DNA from: Tetranychus cinnabarinus
Lineage: Eukaryota; Arthropoda; Arachnida; Trombidiformes; Tetranychidae
NCBI GenBank assembly: GCA_022266195.1
Contig: WHVY01000006.1
Location: 5,270,001 to 5,334,000, forward strand
Length of the DNA stretch: 64,000 nucleotides
Direction of reading: 5' to 3'
The notes under the pieces are model-generated. The model was not told the DNA's origin and searched no databases. It saw only the letters and a list, made by a program, of their open reading frames with translations. Made by a program: the position numbers and the translations under genes. The first letter of the stretch is position 1. Every line of letters starts with the position of its first letter. Of this stretch, positions 24,170 to 38,500 are shown piece by piece.

Positions 24170-25193
24170 ATTGATGTCAAGAGACGCATTTGGTAAATCG
24201 ATAAAGACTTACAAACTTACATTTTGGCGAGCTTCCTAACAAAATTGTGTTTTTGATTAAACATCAACAACATCTCAATTTATTATGTCCAGACTTCTTA
24301 TAATCCCACCAACATCGATATCATTTAAATTATCATTCATCTTAATAAAAAGCTAAAAGGAAAAAGAAAACTGAAGTTTATTTATTTTTTTGATTTGATT
24401 GTATAATCAAAAATCTTGATCGTGCAACTAAAATGTTGAATAAAATTATGAAATTCAAAAAAAGCGCTTTCGATTGAGGGAGCCACAGTAAACTGAAACA
24501 CAATTACAGAAAACTGATGAAAGCTTTGGTATTTTTCAATTCACTATGATACAATAGTTGCATCGAGCTTTAAACACTTGATCGTCCATACTTTTCTTCA
24601 GTTTAACTAGTTATTCTAATTCCCATGTTTAATATTTTTCCTGTAAATATTTGTTTGATTGTCCAGAATGTATCGAGCAATTCAACCAAGCTTCAACTGT
24701 GACACGATTGATTAATGTTTGAAAATTAGCTTTCTTGTTTTTAATTCATCCAAATACTTTATTGATCTACTTTTAATGGCTCCCATTTTTTTAAATTTGA
24801 TAAATTTTGTTATACAATTGTTAAGATAAGTTCACTTTATTTTAATCTCAGTTGCTACCAATTGTGTCAGAATCTGCTCCTTCAATCACCTATCATCTTA
24901 ACATTATTATTAACAGGTAAAATATAATATTAAGTTGTTTCTTATTTATTCATTGTCTGTTGCCAATCAAAACTGTTCACTTAATTCTTTCTGGTTTTAA
25001 GTAGCTTGACAAGATATTTTTTGATTTTTCCGTTGAATAAATCATTTTGAATAGAAAAGAGTTTATGAATTCTAGTTTTTTTCAAAATGATAGAACCAAG
25101 AGGTTGGTCTATTTTGTCAAAAAAGTATTTTGATTTCTAGTAAATTTCTTTTTTCCGTGTAAAATCAAAGTTAATCATGTTGATCATGTGTTA
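24170..25193. other. Intergenic, no gene seen
   Basis: 3' flank of the ITP-like gene with AATAAA-type signals near 24345 and 24440. I found no alternative ITP-L exon. The remainder is plain AT-rich sequence. Confidence 0.4.
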
Positions 25194-26677
25194 ATGTTCA
25201 TCAAAATGGCTCTTCTATTTAGTCATCACATTTTGTTTCTCGTTATGTTAGATGTTCCTTCAAGTTTGGCTCATATTGGTCAACCATGTAATTTATTGGG
25301 AATATGTTGGCCTCCTAATTTACATACTGTGATGATAACAAGATTTGTCAATGTAGACCTGAGACTCCTGTAGTTGTTGGTCCACATCAATGTAAACGTA
25401 ACAAATCTCATGGTGATAAGTGTTCATACGACGGAGAATGCGTATTTTCGGACACCAATTCTATCTGTGATTCCAATCAGTGTAATTGTAAATCTAATTT
25501 CACGTATGATCCATACATTATGAAGTGCATTCATGGTGAGTAAAATTTTCTTCAATATCTCTCAACTAACCTTACGCATACTGGTTCAATCATGAAAGAG
25601 TGATAGAGTTGTGAAGCTGTTAATTTTCCATTTCCTATTGAATTGATCAACAAAATAACTGTTTTAGAGGATAGATCAATCGGTACATTTGAAACTTGTT
25701 AGCAAACAATCAAAATTTCCAGCTTACAATTCAGCAGTATTGTTTAAATTTTCCATATATTGTCTGAGCTTTCATCATTCCCTTTCAGTTTTCATGTTAT
25801 GTAACAAGCTGAGTTATCAATAGAGCGAATATTGATATGGATTAAGGAAAAGAATCAACAAGCTTTGATCGTTACAGTTTAGTAGTCAACCCATGCCTAT
25901 ATCCTGTATTGAGACAGCTATAAATTTTAATTTCAACCTTATTTGTAATTTGAGGGATACAAATTTGCAAATTTGTTACTTCATTTATACAAAATGATTT
26001 GATATAAAAAGGGCGGGAGAGTAAATTGTTTCTAAATAAGTAGCCAAACTAGTTTTCACAATTGCACTCCAATTGAACAATCGTTAGAGAAAAAAGGAAG
26101 AAAATATTGATAAAAGTGATTGTACTCTTGAAAGGTTGATTGAACCAGTTGATCATTTTACTAATCATCATTTATTTAAGCTTATTTATTAATTTAATTT
26201 TCCTTGTTTCCTTTCTTTTCATGTTTGCGCCATGCTCATCATTCAAAAGCCTCATTTCAACAAAGATCATCTTTTGGTGCATTTTTCACAATGCTGTCAT
26301 CAGCGGCTCTTTGGGTCCTGATTTTAATTGCCTTACTCATCAGCATACCTTGTTGATTAGCCTTCATGTAACATTGTGTTTGCTATGATAACGCAAATAC
26401 AGAATCATCACTATGCCAAGAATCAAGTATTCGATTGAGATTATCAGAGACGGGATTTAGTAATTCAGATACAACTAATACTTCAAACGGTGCAATTACA
26501 GATGGAGAAAATGATGCTCGAATTTCATTGCGAAATGATGATAACTCAACACGCCAGTCCTATGAGTTGAGTAGTTTTGATGAGCCTCCACCATCGTATG
26601 ATGAAGCTTGTAAAAGATATCAGACTTCGCCAATATTGAGTAATGACACAGATGTGGCTGATGGTTCTTTAAAATAA
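25194..26677 (+). pseudogene. Cys-rich secreted/membrane protein with EB-like module, frame broken
   Basis: A signal-peptide frame from the ATG at 25194 (or 25206) runs through IGQPCNLLGICWPPNLHT. Coding sense then continues in another frame from 25319-25328 as CDDNKICQC and a six-to-eight-Cys module (KCSYDGECVF, SICDSNQCNCK, YIMKCIHG) up to a GTGAGT donor near 25532. A one-base deletion between 25319 and 25328 fits. An exon after about 26304 gives a hydrophobic helix (AALWVLILIALLISIPC), followed by TGA. In the same frame beyond an apparent small intron, 26403-26677 encodes a Ser/Asp/Asn-rich tail with a DEPPPSYDEA motif, a likely WW-domain ligand. No splice choice I tried joins helix and tail without a stop. 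It is either a recent pseudogene, a sequence error, or a GPI-type protein ending after the helix. Family beyond EB-like is unclear. Confidence 0.5.
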
Positions 26678-29284
26678 AAACTGCCCATTTATTTGAATAA
26701 AACCATGTAAAATAATGGCTCAAGATGTGTTCTCATGCTGTTATCTGCTTCAAAAAAATCTCGTCATAAGGAAAAGAGTAAAACATTTCTCTTCGCTACC
26801 TAAATTACTTTAACCAGAAAAGGATTATTGGTTTAATCCTCGATAATGATATCAACACTAGAGTATCAATGATGAACCTTGGAATATTAGAATGATGAGA
26901 AGTATTCTAGTCACAACTCTCTTGCAAATCATCATTGTTTCCATCATCATCGTGTTAAAAGTGGTGTTTCATTAAAAAATAGGGCTCATCATCTGCTAAT
27001 GAGTACATCTCAAGGATATTGATTTTCAAAGTTTTAACACCTAAAAACACACATTTGACTTTCACTAGACGCCCAATACAAAAGCTGATTACAACAAAAC
27101 AAACATTAACTGTTCTAGTAAAGACAAAGACGAAACCCAAACGTAATGAATAAATCGTTCTTCTATTCAAAGTCTATTCCAGAATCTTTTTTCCAGTGTC
27201 AAAGGACTTGCATAAATTTACACCAACACAACAAAAACAAGATGCAAAACAAAATGAGGAAAATGCCAATTCAATGTGAATCAAAGAATATTTCCTTTCA
27301 TTGTTTCAGCGTCACAAAATAATCTTTGTTACCAATTTTAATTTTATAATTCATTTTTAAAATTGACTTTTTTCTTGTAAAAGCAAAAAAGAAGAGAATG
27401 TTTCTCAATTTTCTCAGAATTTCTACCAACAATTTAATAAACGAAGGCAAACAAAGCCTTTACTCTGTAAAAGATGCAACTTGATGTTGAACAACATTGA
27501 CAAACGTCGTTGGCTTTTTAATAGGAAACTCGTTGACTGGTTTAATAACCAGAAACGTTATGAGCTGATAGTCATTACATAAAAGATTCATTGTTGGAAA
27601 AGGAATAAAATATTTTGAACATCCTGATTTCCTGAAAAAGATATCAACACATTGACTTGAACTCATACTGAAATAGTCATGAAATATTGTGTTAACTCGT
27701 AATGTGCTGAAACACAAATGTGACAAATACCCGAATTTGGTAAATCTAGCTTCTATGAACTGTTAGTCATTGAAAATGTGGTTTCTATGACTGTAAATCT
27801 GATTAATTTACCATTAGTTTGAGTTAATTGCCAAGAAACAATCTCTTTGTTTACTTCGCATTTATTCTGGTTATTGCACTTTTCTTGATAAATGACTTTG
27901 TGATTATGTTTAAGATTATTGTGGTTATATTTATATTTAATTGTTTAAACTATGAAACAAGATGGAATCAATTGATCAAGCCTTTTCAACTAAACAAATA
28001 CAGAGAATGTAACATTTCAAATGTTTATGCATTGCAATTGAACATTACAATTGGATTTAAATGTCAACTGTAAAGAGGTCAAATAGTGTTACAACTGACG
28101 ATTGATTTATTTTTACTTGCAAGATATCCAATTCAGATTAAGCAAGTTATCTGTGAGAAGATGATGAATGTTGTAAAAATAACATCAATTTTCATCATTT
28201 GTTCATAGTGCAATTACCTTTCTAAATTACATTTAATCATGTAATCTTAAAGCCTACCAGATAAGTCTTTAATAGTATTCTGATCAACTGAAATTTATTT
28301 CACACTGAAAAGGTTGCCTTTTTACAAATTATTCACTATTTGTAGTAGAGTCAATCAGTATCCAATTACATTATAATCAAGAATATACATGATCAGGCTT
28401 GCACAAGTGAATCATAAAGTTAAACTACTTCACATCATTGTTCATTAACCAATGAGCATAATCATATTAGCCTAATTATGTACGGAAATGAAATGAAAAA
28501 AAGTCAAAACCATTTCCAACATGTCAACAGTAATGGCAACAATAAACTCAAATTGTTAAATATGAAATCAAAAATTCACTCATATTTTCAGCTTGAAATA
28601 TTTTCAACTTAAAAACAAAATTAACCTAAAATCTCGATGAGAGCCATCTATGATTAAAAAATTACTTAAATTGACGAAGTTTATTAATTCAAATTGACTT
28701 TAAACTCTTTAGTTGCAATCAATTTGTTTAATTAAGGTAGACTTGCAATGAAGGAAATAATCTAATAAGTTCATTTTATGATCAGAAATGTATCGAAACA
28801 AAAAATCATCTGACTTAACCTATTATTTTAACCCATAAATGTTGAGTTAACCCGATTAGTTTGTTTTTGATTCAATAGATGGCAGAGTTGGTTCTTTTTT
28901 ACTTGATTTTTGTGTTTTTTAATTCTCAGTTGTTTCATTTACGTAAAGGTAATGTCGTCTTTATACAGAGTGTGCGGTTAGTTGAAGTGTTTTTGGGGAA
29001 AAAGCTGTTGCCTTGATGCGCAAAGATTCATTTGATTTAAAGTGATCCTGATTGTTGAATTGTTTGCTGTATCTTGATGCGCATCCAACTTTAATAGCTT
29101 CTTAATCTCAATCCTGCCTTTACTCAAGCTTTTGTTTGTGTATACCCTGTACATGCACCAGCAGAGTCTCTCGATCAGCACAGTTTCTTGTTGGTGTAAT
29201 CTGTAACAACATGACTAGCTCTAACTCTTGTGATCCATTTTTATTTTTTATTTTGATTTATCATTAATTAATTAACTCTCTTCA
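26678..29284. other. Intergenic region, one dispersed repeat
   Basis: AT-rich and without a supported gene apart from the 208-bp repeat copy at 27277-27484. A hydrophobic frame at 27828-28073 lacks an ATG start and was rejected. Confidence 0.4.
27277..27484. repeat. 208-bp dispersed repeat, copy 2
   Basis: Near-identical to 19652-19859, same orientation. Flanking sequence is unrelated on both sides, so the unit has sharp ends. Confidence 0.92.
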
Positions 29285-29515
29285 TTTGGTGTAATTTTTC
29301 GTTTTTCTTCGTCTTCTTTTTCTCTCCTTCCTTTCCCCTTTTTCCTTTCTCTGTATCTTCTTTTTCCTTGCCTTCTCTCATCATTTCTCTATTTTTTGTC
29401 TCCAATCATTCTTCCTCTCTCTTTCTCTTGCTCTCTTCTTCTTTCTATCTATCCTTTTCTCTCTGTTCTACTTCCCTTACCTATTCCGTTTAAATTTCTG
29501 TGTATTTAGTAAATT
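29285..29515 (+). promoter_or_regulatory. Long pyrimidine tract ending in a splice acceptor before the HECTD1 start
   Basis: About 200 bp almost entirely T and C, ending TGTGTATTTAG at about 29508-29510, some 20 bases before the HECTD1 ATG. It looks like the 3' end of a 5' UTR intron. The length is far beyond a normal polypyrimidine tract. Confidence 0.45.
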
Positions 29516-29530
29516 AGTTGAAATTTAATT

Positions 29531-32500
29531 ATGGGAGAAGTTGATCCAGAAACATTGCTAGAATGGCTATCGATGGGGCAAGGAGACGAACGAGAAATGC
29601 AACTAATTGCCTTGGAGCAGTTATGTATGCTTCTATTAATGTCGGATAATGTTGACCGATGCTTTGAAAGGTAACCTTTTTTGTTCCATTCTAAAATCTT
29701 GCCTTTTATAACCATTTTGTTTATTTTAATACTCCATTACTCCTCATTTTCTTACTCTTGTGTACAATTATTCATACCCTCTTTTTCCTTGTATTACTCT
29801 AACGCTTTTTTTCTCCTCTTTGTTTTTCCATTTAGCTGCCCTCCGAGAACCTTTTTACCAGCATTGTGTCACATTTTCTTGGATGAATGTGCTCCAGATA
29901 ATATACTTGAAGTTACAGCAAGAGCAATCACATATTACCTTGATGTTTCAGCTGAATGTACAAGAAGAATTGTTGCCGTCGATGGTACTGTTAAGGCAAT
30001 TTGCAATCGACTTACTGTATCCGATGTTAATTCTCGAACCAGTAAAGACTTAGCAGAACAATGTATAAAAGTAAGAATCTTTGAAACCAGATTCTATGTT
30101 TGTTTATTTCTTTCTCTTTCTTCATCTCCTCATCAGCCTTGTTCCTTTCTTCTCTCCCTCTATATAAAAATCTTAACTATCTCACTCTTCATGAATTTTC
30201 ACTTCAGCAAATGCTGTTTCTCTCTCTCTATCCTTTTCCCCTCTTTCTTAATCAGGCTCAATCACGCACTCCTTTGCCTTGTTTTCTTACCTTTTTTCCT
30301 CTCTCCATTACTCTCTATCTGTCTCTGTATTTATGTGTGATAGTCTAGTTTTTATCGTCTACATGTTGATTTTAAGATTTCCTGTATCAAAGGTTGATTT
30401 TGAGTTGCGTTAAGGGATTTTACGTGCACAAAAAGATAAACAAATCAAAAACGATTCAGTGCGCAGCAAAAGAACAGTTTCCCCCATCAGCAACTCAATT
30501 TCCACCCTGTATTATGCCATCATCATAGTTTTCTCTCCCTTCTTTTACTATCCCCGAATTGCTCTTTATTCCCTTTTTGACTTATACGTCATGAATGACA
30601 ATTGGAATCCCCTCAAGAGCTGAGCGTATTTTTGGAACTATTCTGGACGCTCTTGAATAAAATTTGGCTTCTTTTTATCTTGCATAGGCTTAAATATTTA
30701 TTCTCATTTTCTCTTAGAGTCTCTAATAGTTTTCATGTTGAAAACCTTGGCGAAAGATGAGTGAAAGAATATGTTTGAGATAAATGAGAAAGAGTAGGGA
30801 AAACGATCTTTAACGTAATTTCTTGGCTCGAATATTTTCCGTGACACTTGAATATTTTCATTGACATTTAAAATAATATTCACACTCATTTATCTTTATT
30901 TTTTTACTTTACTTCTTTCTTACTTATCAGGTTTTAGAGTTAATCTGCACCCGTGAAGCTGGAGCTGTATTTGAAGCTGGTGGCCTGAATGCAGTTCTTA
31001 CATTTATCCGAGACAATGGATCACTCGTACATGAAGATACACTTCACTCTGCTATGGCAGTTGTTTCACGTCTTTGTGGAAAAATGGAACCACAAGATGC
31101 TTCACTACAATCCTGCGTCAGATCATTATCAAATTTATTGAAACATGAAGACAGCCATGTTGCTGATGGTGCTCTTAGATGTTTTGCTTCTTTAGCAGAC
31201 AGATATACTCGTCGAGGAATTGATCCAGCACCATTGGCAGAGCATGGTCTAGTTGACCAACTTTTGATAAAATTATCTTCTGTTAATGATATCAGTCATT
31301 TAAATACATCTTTACTTGCTACTGGACAAACTTTAAATGCATCCGGAGCTAGTGAGAGCAAGTCATCACAAACAATATCAACTGTGATTAGTTTATTATC
31401 CACTTTATGTCGTGGATCACCTTCAATTACATCAAACCTTCTGCGATCCAATTTAACTGCAGCAATTGAATCATCCTTGCAAGGTGATGAAAGATGTGTC
31501 CTAGATACAATGAGGCTGGTTGATTTACTCCTTGTACTTATTTTTGAAGGCAGAAATGCACTCCCGAAATCAACAGTGTCTTCAGCTCCATCACGTCTAA
31601 ATTTTCGCAGATTGGACAGTGCCGGAGAAAGAACGCATCGTCAGCTTATAGATTGCATCAGAAGTAAAGACACTGATGCCCTTATAGACTCTATTGACTC
31701 TGGTAATATTGAGGTCAACTTTATGGATGACGTCGGCCAAACTCTGCTTAATTGGGCTTCAGCCTTTGGTACGCAACAAATGGTAGAGTTTTTGTGTGAA
31801 AGAGGAGCTGATGTAAATAAGGGTCAACGCTCTTCTTCACTCCACTATGCCGCTTGTTTCGGTCGACCTGGAGTTGTCAAAGTTTTGCTCCGTCATGGAG
31901 CCAACCCTGATTTAAGGGATGAAGATGGTAAAACACCTTTAGATAAAGCTCGTGAACGTAATGATGAGGGCCATCGTGAAGTTACAGCAGTCCTTCAATC
32001 TCCTGGAGAGTGGATGTGTCCCGTTGGTACAACTAGTAAATGTGATAGTGGCAAAGATTGTTGTTCCACCTCAGGATGTGAACCTAAAGGTGATCCAGAA
32101 ATGGCACCAATTTATTTAGAACGTCTTCTACCTGTATTTTGTCAAACATTCCAATCAACAATGGTTAGGGCTGTTCGTAAATCTAGTTTGAATTTAGTCA
32201 AAAAGATGGTTCATTATATTCAAACAGAGCAAATTGTTCGGCTTAATGAAAAGTTTCCTACATTACCTCCAATGCTTGTTGAAGTGATCTCGAATGTGCT
32301 GGATAGTGAAGATGATGATGAAGGTTATTTACTTGTTCTACAAATGATTCAAGATTTAATGGCCAAAGGATCTGACATATTTTTAGAACATTTTGCCAGA
32401 TTAGGAGTATTTACTAAAGTGCAAACGCTTGCGGGTCTCAACTGTAATCAAGATAAAATGATATCATTTGAACCAAATGTACAAAAATTGAAAGATAGTG

Positions 32501-35500
32501 AAGAAGATGAAGAAAGCTGTGTAGATGACGCTAAAGATATTTTACCTGGTCGCCCTTACCATTGGAAAGATTGGAGCTTAGTTCGAGGTCGGGAATGTTT
32601 ATACTTGTGGTCTGATTCTGCAGCTCTTGAGTTATCAAATGGGAGCAATGGCTGGTTTAGATTCATTTTAGACGGCAAACTTGCTACCATGTATTCAAGT
32701 GGCTCACCTGAAGGGGGAACCGATTCATCAGAAAGTAAAGGAGAATTTTTAGAAAAACTGCAAAAAGCCCGAAGTCAAGTAAGGAGCAATATAGCAAGTC
32801 AAAGTATTCTGTCGTCACCCTCATCTTCTCATGTGATTGTTGGTAATTGGTCATTAATGTGTCGCAAAGAGGGAGAACTGATAATCCACAACGCTGATGG
32901 TGATCAACAATCTACTATCTTGAAAGAAGATTTGAATGGTTTCATTTTTGAATCAAACAAAGGAACTAAACATTCTTTCATCGCTGAAACAAGTTTGGGC
33001 CCTGAATTTGTTTCTGGTTGGACAAATCGTAAAGGCAAAAAGCAAAGATCTAAAATTGAAGCAATGAAACAAAAAGTGAAAGATCAGGCCAAGGAAGTGT
33101 ATGAAACTTACTTTAAAAGTGCACAACAAACACCACGCAGTACTGTTGCTAAATTGGCAAAGATTGTGGCTCAAATTGAAAGAGCTTGTGAAAAACAAAC
33201 ATTTCTTAATAGAGATTCACGAGATTGGGAAAATATTTTGAGCTCTGCTCTAAGTGATTTAGCTGAATTATTGTGTGAAGAAAGAGCAATTTCATCGTAT
33301 GAATTTCATACCAGCGGATTAATTCAAGCTTTGCTTAAACTATTAGCAAAAGATCAATCAAAATCAACATGGAGGTCATCTGAAAAATATGTGAAAGATA
33401 GGTTGGAAATATTCAAAAAACAATTGAGTGACGAAGAACTTGCTGTTGCTCTCATTAAAAAATTAATAGCTGTTTTAGAGTCGATAGAAAAACTTCCTGT
33501 GTATATTTATGATTCACCTGGTTCAGGTTACGGCCTGCAAATTTTAACAAAACGTTTGAGATTCCGGTTGGAGAGAGCTTCAGGGGAAACCTCCTTAATA
33601 GATCGTACTGGACGATGCCTTAAATGTGAACCATTAACAACTGTTAATCAGTTGGAAAAATACCTCTTAAAAATGGTAGCTAAGCAATGGTATGATTATG
33701 ACAGGTCAACTTTTGCATTTGTTAAAAGATTAAAAGAGTGTAAAAATGGCCTCAAATTTACTCACCAAAGAGATTTTGATGAAAATGGAGTTATTTATTG
33801 GGTTGGAACTAATGGTAAAACTACTTCAGATTGGGTTAACCCTGCATCAGTCGGTCTTCTAGTGGTTACTTCTTCAGAAGGTCGAAGTTTACCCTTTGGT
33901 CGACTTGAAGATATTTTAAGTCGAGATACAACGGCCCTAAATTGTCATACAAATGATGATAAGCGAGCTTGGTTTGCAATTGACCTTGGCTTGTGGCTAA
34001 TACCGTCCTGTTATACACTCAGACACGCCAGAGGGTATGGAAGATCTGCCCCGAGAAATTGGTTGCTTCAAGCATCAAAGGATGGTATCAATTGGACAAC
34101 TTTATACACTCACGTAGATGATTGTTGTCTCAATGAGCCTGGTTCAACTGCCTCATGGCCTCTCAATCCACCATCAGATGAAAAACAAGGTTGGCGGCAC
34201 ATTAGATTACAACAAACTGGTAAAAATGCAAGTGGGCAAACCCATTATCTATCTATATCTGGTTTTGAAATCTATGGAACTGTCACTGGAGTTTGTGATG
34301 ATTTAGGTAAAGCTGCTAAGGAAGCTGAAGCTAACTTGCGAAAACAAAGACGTCAAATTAGACAACAATTAAGATACATGATCATTGATGCTCGTGTTGT
34401 CCGTGGACCTGATTGGAAATGGAGAGATCAAGATGGTAACCCTCCAGGAGAGGGAACCATTACTGGTGACATCCATAATGGTTGGATAGATGTTGCCTGG
34501 GACAGTGGAGGATCTAATTCATATCGGGTTGGTGCTGAAGGTAAATATGACATAAAATTGGCACCCTCTAATGACCCAGAGCTCTCAAAAAGGAATCTCT
34601 CTATGGCCATGGCCTCAACATCAGGTTGTCTTTTCTCTTCCAATCATCCACCAACAACTCCTGTCAGTATGGCATCAGTTCTTGGTATTCCCGGTATTTC
34701 TAGAGGTTCTCGAATAGCTGAAACATCTACTACTAACACTCATTCAGCGCGAGGAAGTGTATCAGCTTCTGTTTTAACTAGTCGTAAAAGTAGTTCTACT
34801 TCAAGCTTGGTTGAACCGTCCTCAAATGTTAATAAAATGACCGTTTCATGTACAGAACAAGCAGCCTCAGTGGATAGTCTTGTTGTTAAGAAAGCTGCCC
34901 AAGCCGTTGCTGAAATTGTATTAACACGAGCAAGGGCGGACACAGCACTAGCAGAGCAGAGTAATGACACCATATTCAGCGTGGGACTTTCGCCAACCCA
35001 GGAGGAAACTGAAGAATCAATTGCGGAAAGTGAACGACCCACTTCACCCACTCCATCTATGGAAGATCAAAGGTCTTGTAATGCAGCTGGAACATCTTCT
35101 ATATCATCAAATAAGATAACTGAACAACAAACTACCAATGCTCGATCCAACAATTATCCTAGTACTATGAGTGTATCAGTGCCTAATCTGTCAATCAATT
35201 CAAATGTAAATGACTCAACTGTCAACCTTTTGGAAAGCTTCTCTGCGGTAGCAAGACGTCGAGGGAACAGTACCACCTCATCAACATCATCATCATCATC
35301 TTCATCAGCTTCTGCTGCCGCAACAAATACAAATAATTCATTGCTCTCAAGTAATTCCAATAATGTCTGCAGCCTCGTTAGATTGGCTTTATCGTCCAAT
35401 TTTCCTGGTGAGAAATTTTTTCCTTCATTTATCAACAACTCTTACTCTCACTCTCATTATGAATCATTGCACTATTTTCTTAACCCCTTTTCTTTTTTCT

Positions 35501-38500
35501 ATCACATTTTAAAATTCCTTTTTCTTTATCTCTTTTTTCTGTTTCTCATAACATAGAAATTTTTAATGATCTTCTCGAGGAAATCTCCAACAGCGCAGAT
35601 TCACCATCTCCCGATGATGCCTGTACAAATTTACTTCAAGGTAAATGTCCTTGTTACCAAACCTCGTTTGTTTTTTACTTATATTTTTCATTGTTTCGAG
35701 TTAGCTCGAATCAGCTAGGCTCGCCCACGCTTTTCTCGTTATTATTGAATTCAGTTATTTGTTATTATCAGATAGATACTAAATTCGTTTCTTTATTCTT
35801 TCTTTAGCCCGCGGTCTTTTGAGCACAGCTCAAAGTTATCCAAGCCTCACTTCACCCACGTCTCTCACATCCACAACCCTTACATCAAGCCACTCAATTA
35901 ATGCTCCCATAGCTGCAGCTTCATCACACTCTGCTGCTCATGGGGCTGCTGGAGGTAGCAACAGCTCTGGCGGAAATGCTGTTGGTAGTAACAGTAACCA
36001 AAGTCATTCAGCTTCACAAATTCATCATTCATCAGGCTTGGGCCATCATGGGCTCACAATGAGTCTAACATCAACATCGAGTGAAAGTGAACAAGATTAT
36101 TTAGAGACGTGTCAAGCAACCACGTTGCTTGCTGATTTAGAAGATGAAGAAGAACTTCCGGACCCTGAAGATGAAAATGAAGACAATGAAAATGATTATG
36201 ATGAATATGAAGAACTTATGGAAGAGGAAACCTTTGAATTTAGATCACCGAAAAGAAGAAATTGGGATGACGAATATGTTCTTAAAAGACAGTTTAGTGC
36301 TTTGATTCCTGCATTTGATCCTCGACCTGGTCGCATTAATATTAGTCAAATAATTGATCTAGATATACCTACTCCTGGAGCATCAACATCAAACAATGAT
36401 GGTATTAAAATAACCAACCCTGAACCCAAAGTTTTATTGTCCATCCGAGGGCCTAACCTGAATGGCTCTGGTGAACTTGAGATTGACTTGGTCAATCCAA
36501 ATTGGACAATATTTTCAGCTGTGCAATTGTTAAACCAAGCTTCAGTGGGAGGCTCAAGACAAGAGAAACTACGAAGAGTTTGGGAACCAACCTATGTATT
36601 AACCTACCGTGAAGCTGGTCCACATGAAATGAACGAGCAACTTAAGATCCAAAACGCATCTATCAAAATGGTTCTCACCAATAATCATAATAGAATCAGT
36701 GTAACTAGTCCCGTAAAAATAAATCCTGATAACAGCCTTGGATCTTCAGTTGACAGTGTTCTTCAGCTTCTTCATTTGTTACATTGTATTTCAAGAGATT
36801 CAAAGGACAATGACAAACTTTATGGTGATATAATTTCGTCCTCATCTGTTGGATTTAGTATACCCAATGAAGAGTTTATTAGTAAAAAGATAACAAATAA
36901 ATTAGTTCAACAAATTCAAGATCCACTTGTTTTAGGCTCTGGATCCCAGCCTGATTGGTGTGACAATCTTACCTACTCTTATCCCATGTTGTTTCCCTTT
37001 GAGACTCGTAAAATTTACTTCAATTGTACTGCATTTGGTACATCTCGATCCATTGTCTGGCTACAAAATCAACGTGATCAAGCTCTTGATCGTTCTCGAG
37101 GTCCATCACCAAGACGTGAAGATATTCACGAGTTTAGGATTGGTCGATTACGCCATGAAAGGGTTAAAGTACCTCGTAATGAGGATCTATTATCCTGGGC
37201 CATGGAAGTAATGAAAATCCATTCAGACCGTAAAAGCATATTAGAAGTTGAATTTAAAGATGAAGAAGGTACCGGCCTTGGACCAACATTGGAGTTCTAT
37301 GCACTTGTAGCAGCTGAACTTCAACGTCGTGATTTAGGCATGTGGTTATGTGATGACGAACTTGTTACCAACATGAAAGATTCTAATGCTGATAAAGAAG
37401 AAGGTCTAACAAAGCCACCTGGATTTTACATACATTCATCAAGTGGTTTATTCCCTGCACCCTATCCCCAAAATCATCCTAAACTTACAAAAGTTCTCGA
37501 GTATTTCCATTTCTTTGGAATCTTCTGTGCAAAAGCCCTCCAAGACAATAGACTGGTCGATTTGCCACTGTCCACATCTTTCCTAAAATTAATTTGTAGC
37601 AGTAACACTGCCGAAACCAAAGTTATCGAGGATGAAGGTGAAGCTGTAAATATGGTACATTCAAATTTCAATAGTTGCCTCTCATCACCTTTATCTGAAG
37701 ATGATCTTCTTCTCTCTGAGAGAGAAGAAATATCTCGTCAAGTCCGTCTTAAGAGAGAAAAATTTGAGCGACGAGGTCACTCATGGATGTCCAGGGTTCT
37801 CAATGAGAAAGATTTTGCCTCCATCAATCCTCATCAAGCAGCATTCTTGCAACAACTTCATGAGCTGTCCATGATGAAACAAAAGATACTCTCAGACAAA
37901 TCTTTATCTATTGAAGATAGACAAAATCAAATAAGAAACTTATCTCTACCAATGAATCAAGCACAAATACCAATCAGACTAGATGAATTGGACCTAACAT
38001 TCCAATATTTACCACCATCACAAGTGTATGGCTTCTCAGCTGTTGACCTTAAACCAAATGGAGAGTTTGAAGAAGTTACAATTGACAATGTTGAGGAATA
38101 TTATGAATCAATGTTAGACTTTTGCCTTCATTCTGGTATTAAAAAACAAATGGAAGCTTTTAAAGGTATGTTTACAGACTTTATTTAGGTCGCACCAAAT
38201 ATGGCCTCTTTTTCTCATCTACCCTTCTATCTTTCATTATTATCATTTTCCGTTACTAAATTATCTTGTATTGTTTTATTTATATTTATAGATGGATTCA
38301 ACAAGGTTTTTCCAATGTCTAAATTGGGATCATTTACATCTGATGAAGTTCGCCTCATGTTATGTGGTGAACAAGCTCCATCTTGGACTCGAGAAGATAT
38401 ACTTGCTTATACTGAACCGAAATTGGGTTACTCAAGAGAAAGGTGAGTTGACGCTTTTCAGGCTAAAAACAAGCTAACTTGCTTAGTTTAGCATTTTTTG

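Noticed and set aside
27828..28073. 81-aa hydrophobic frame
   Set aside because: Starts at a TTG, AT-driven hydrophobicity, no family or context.
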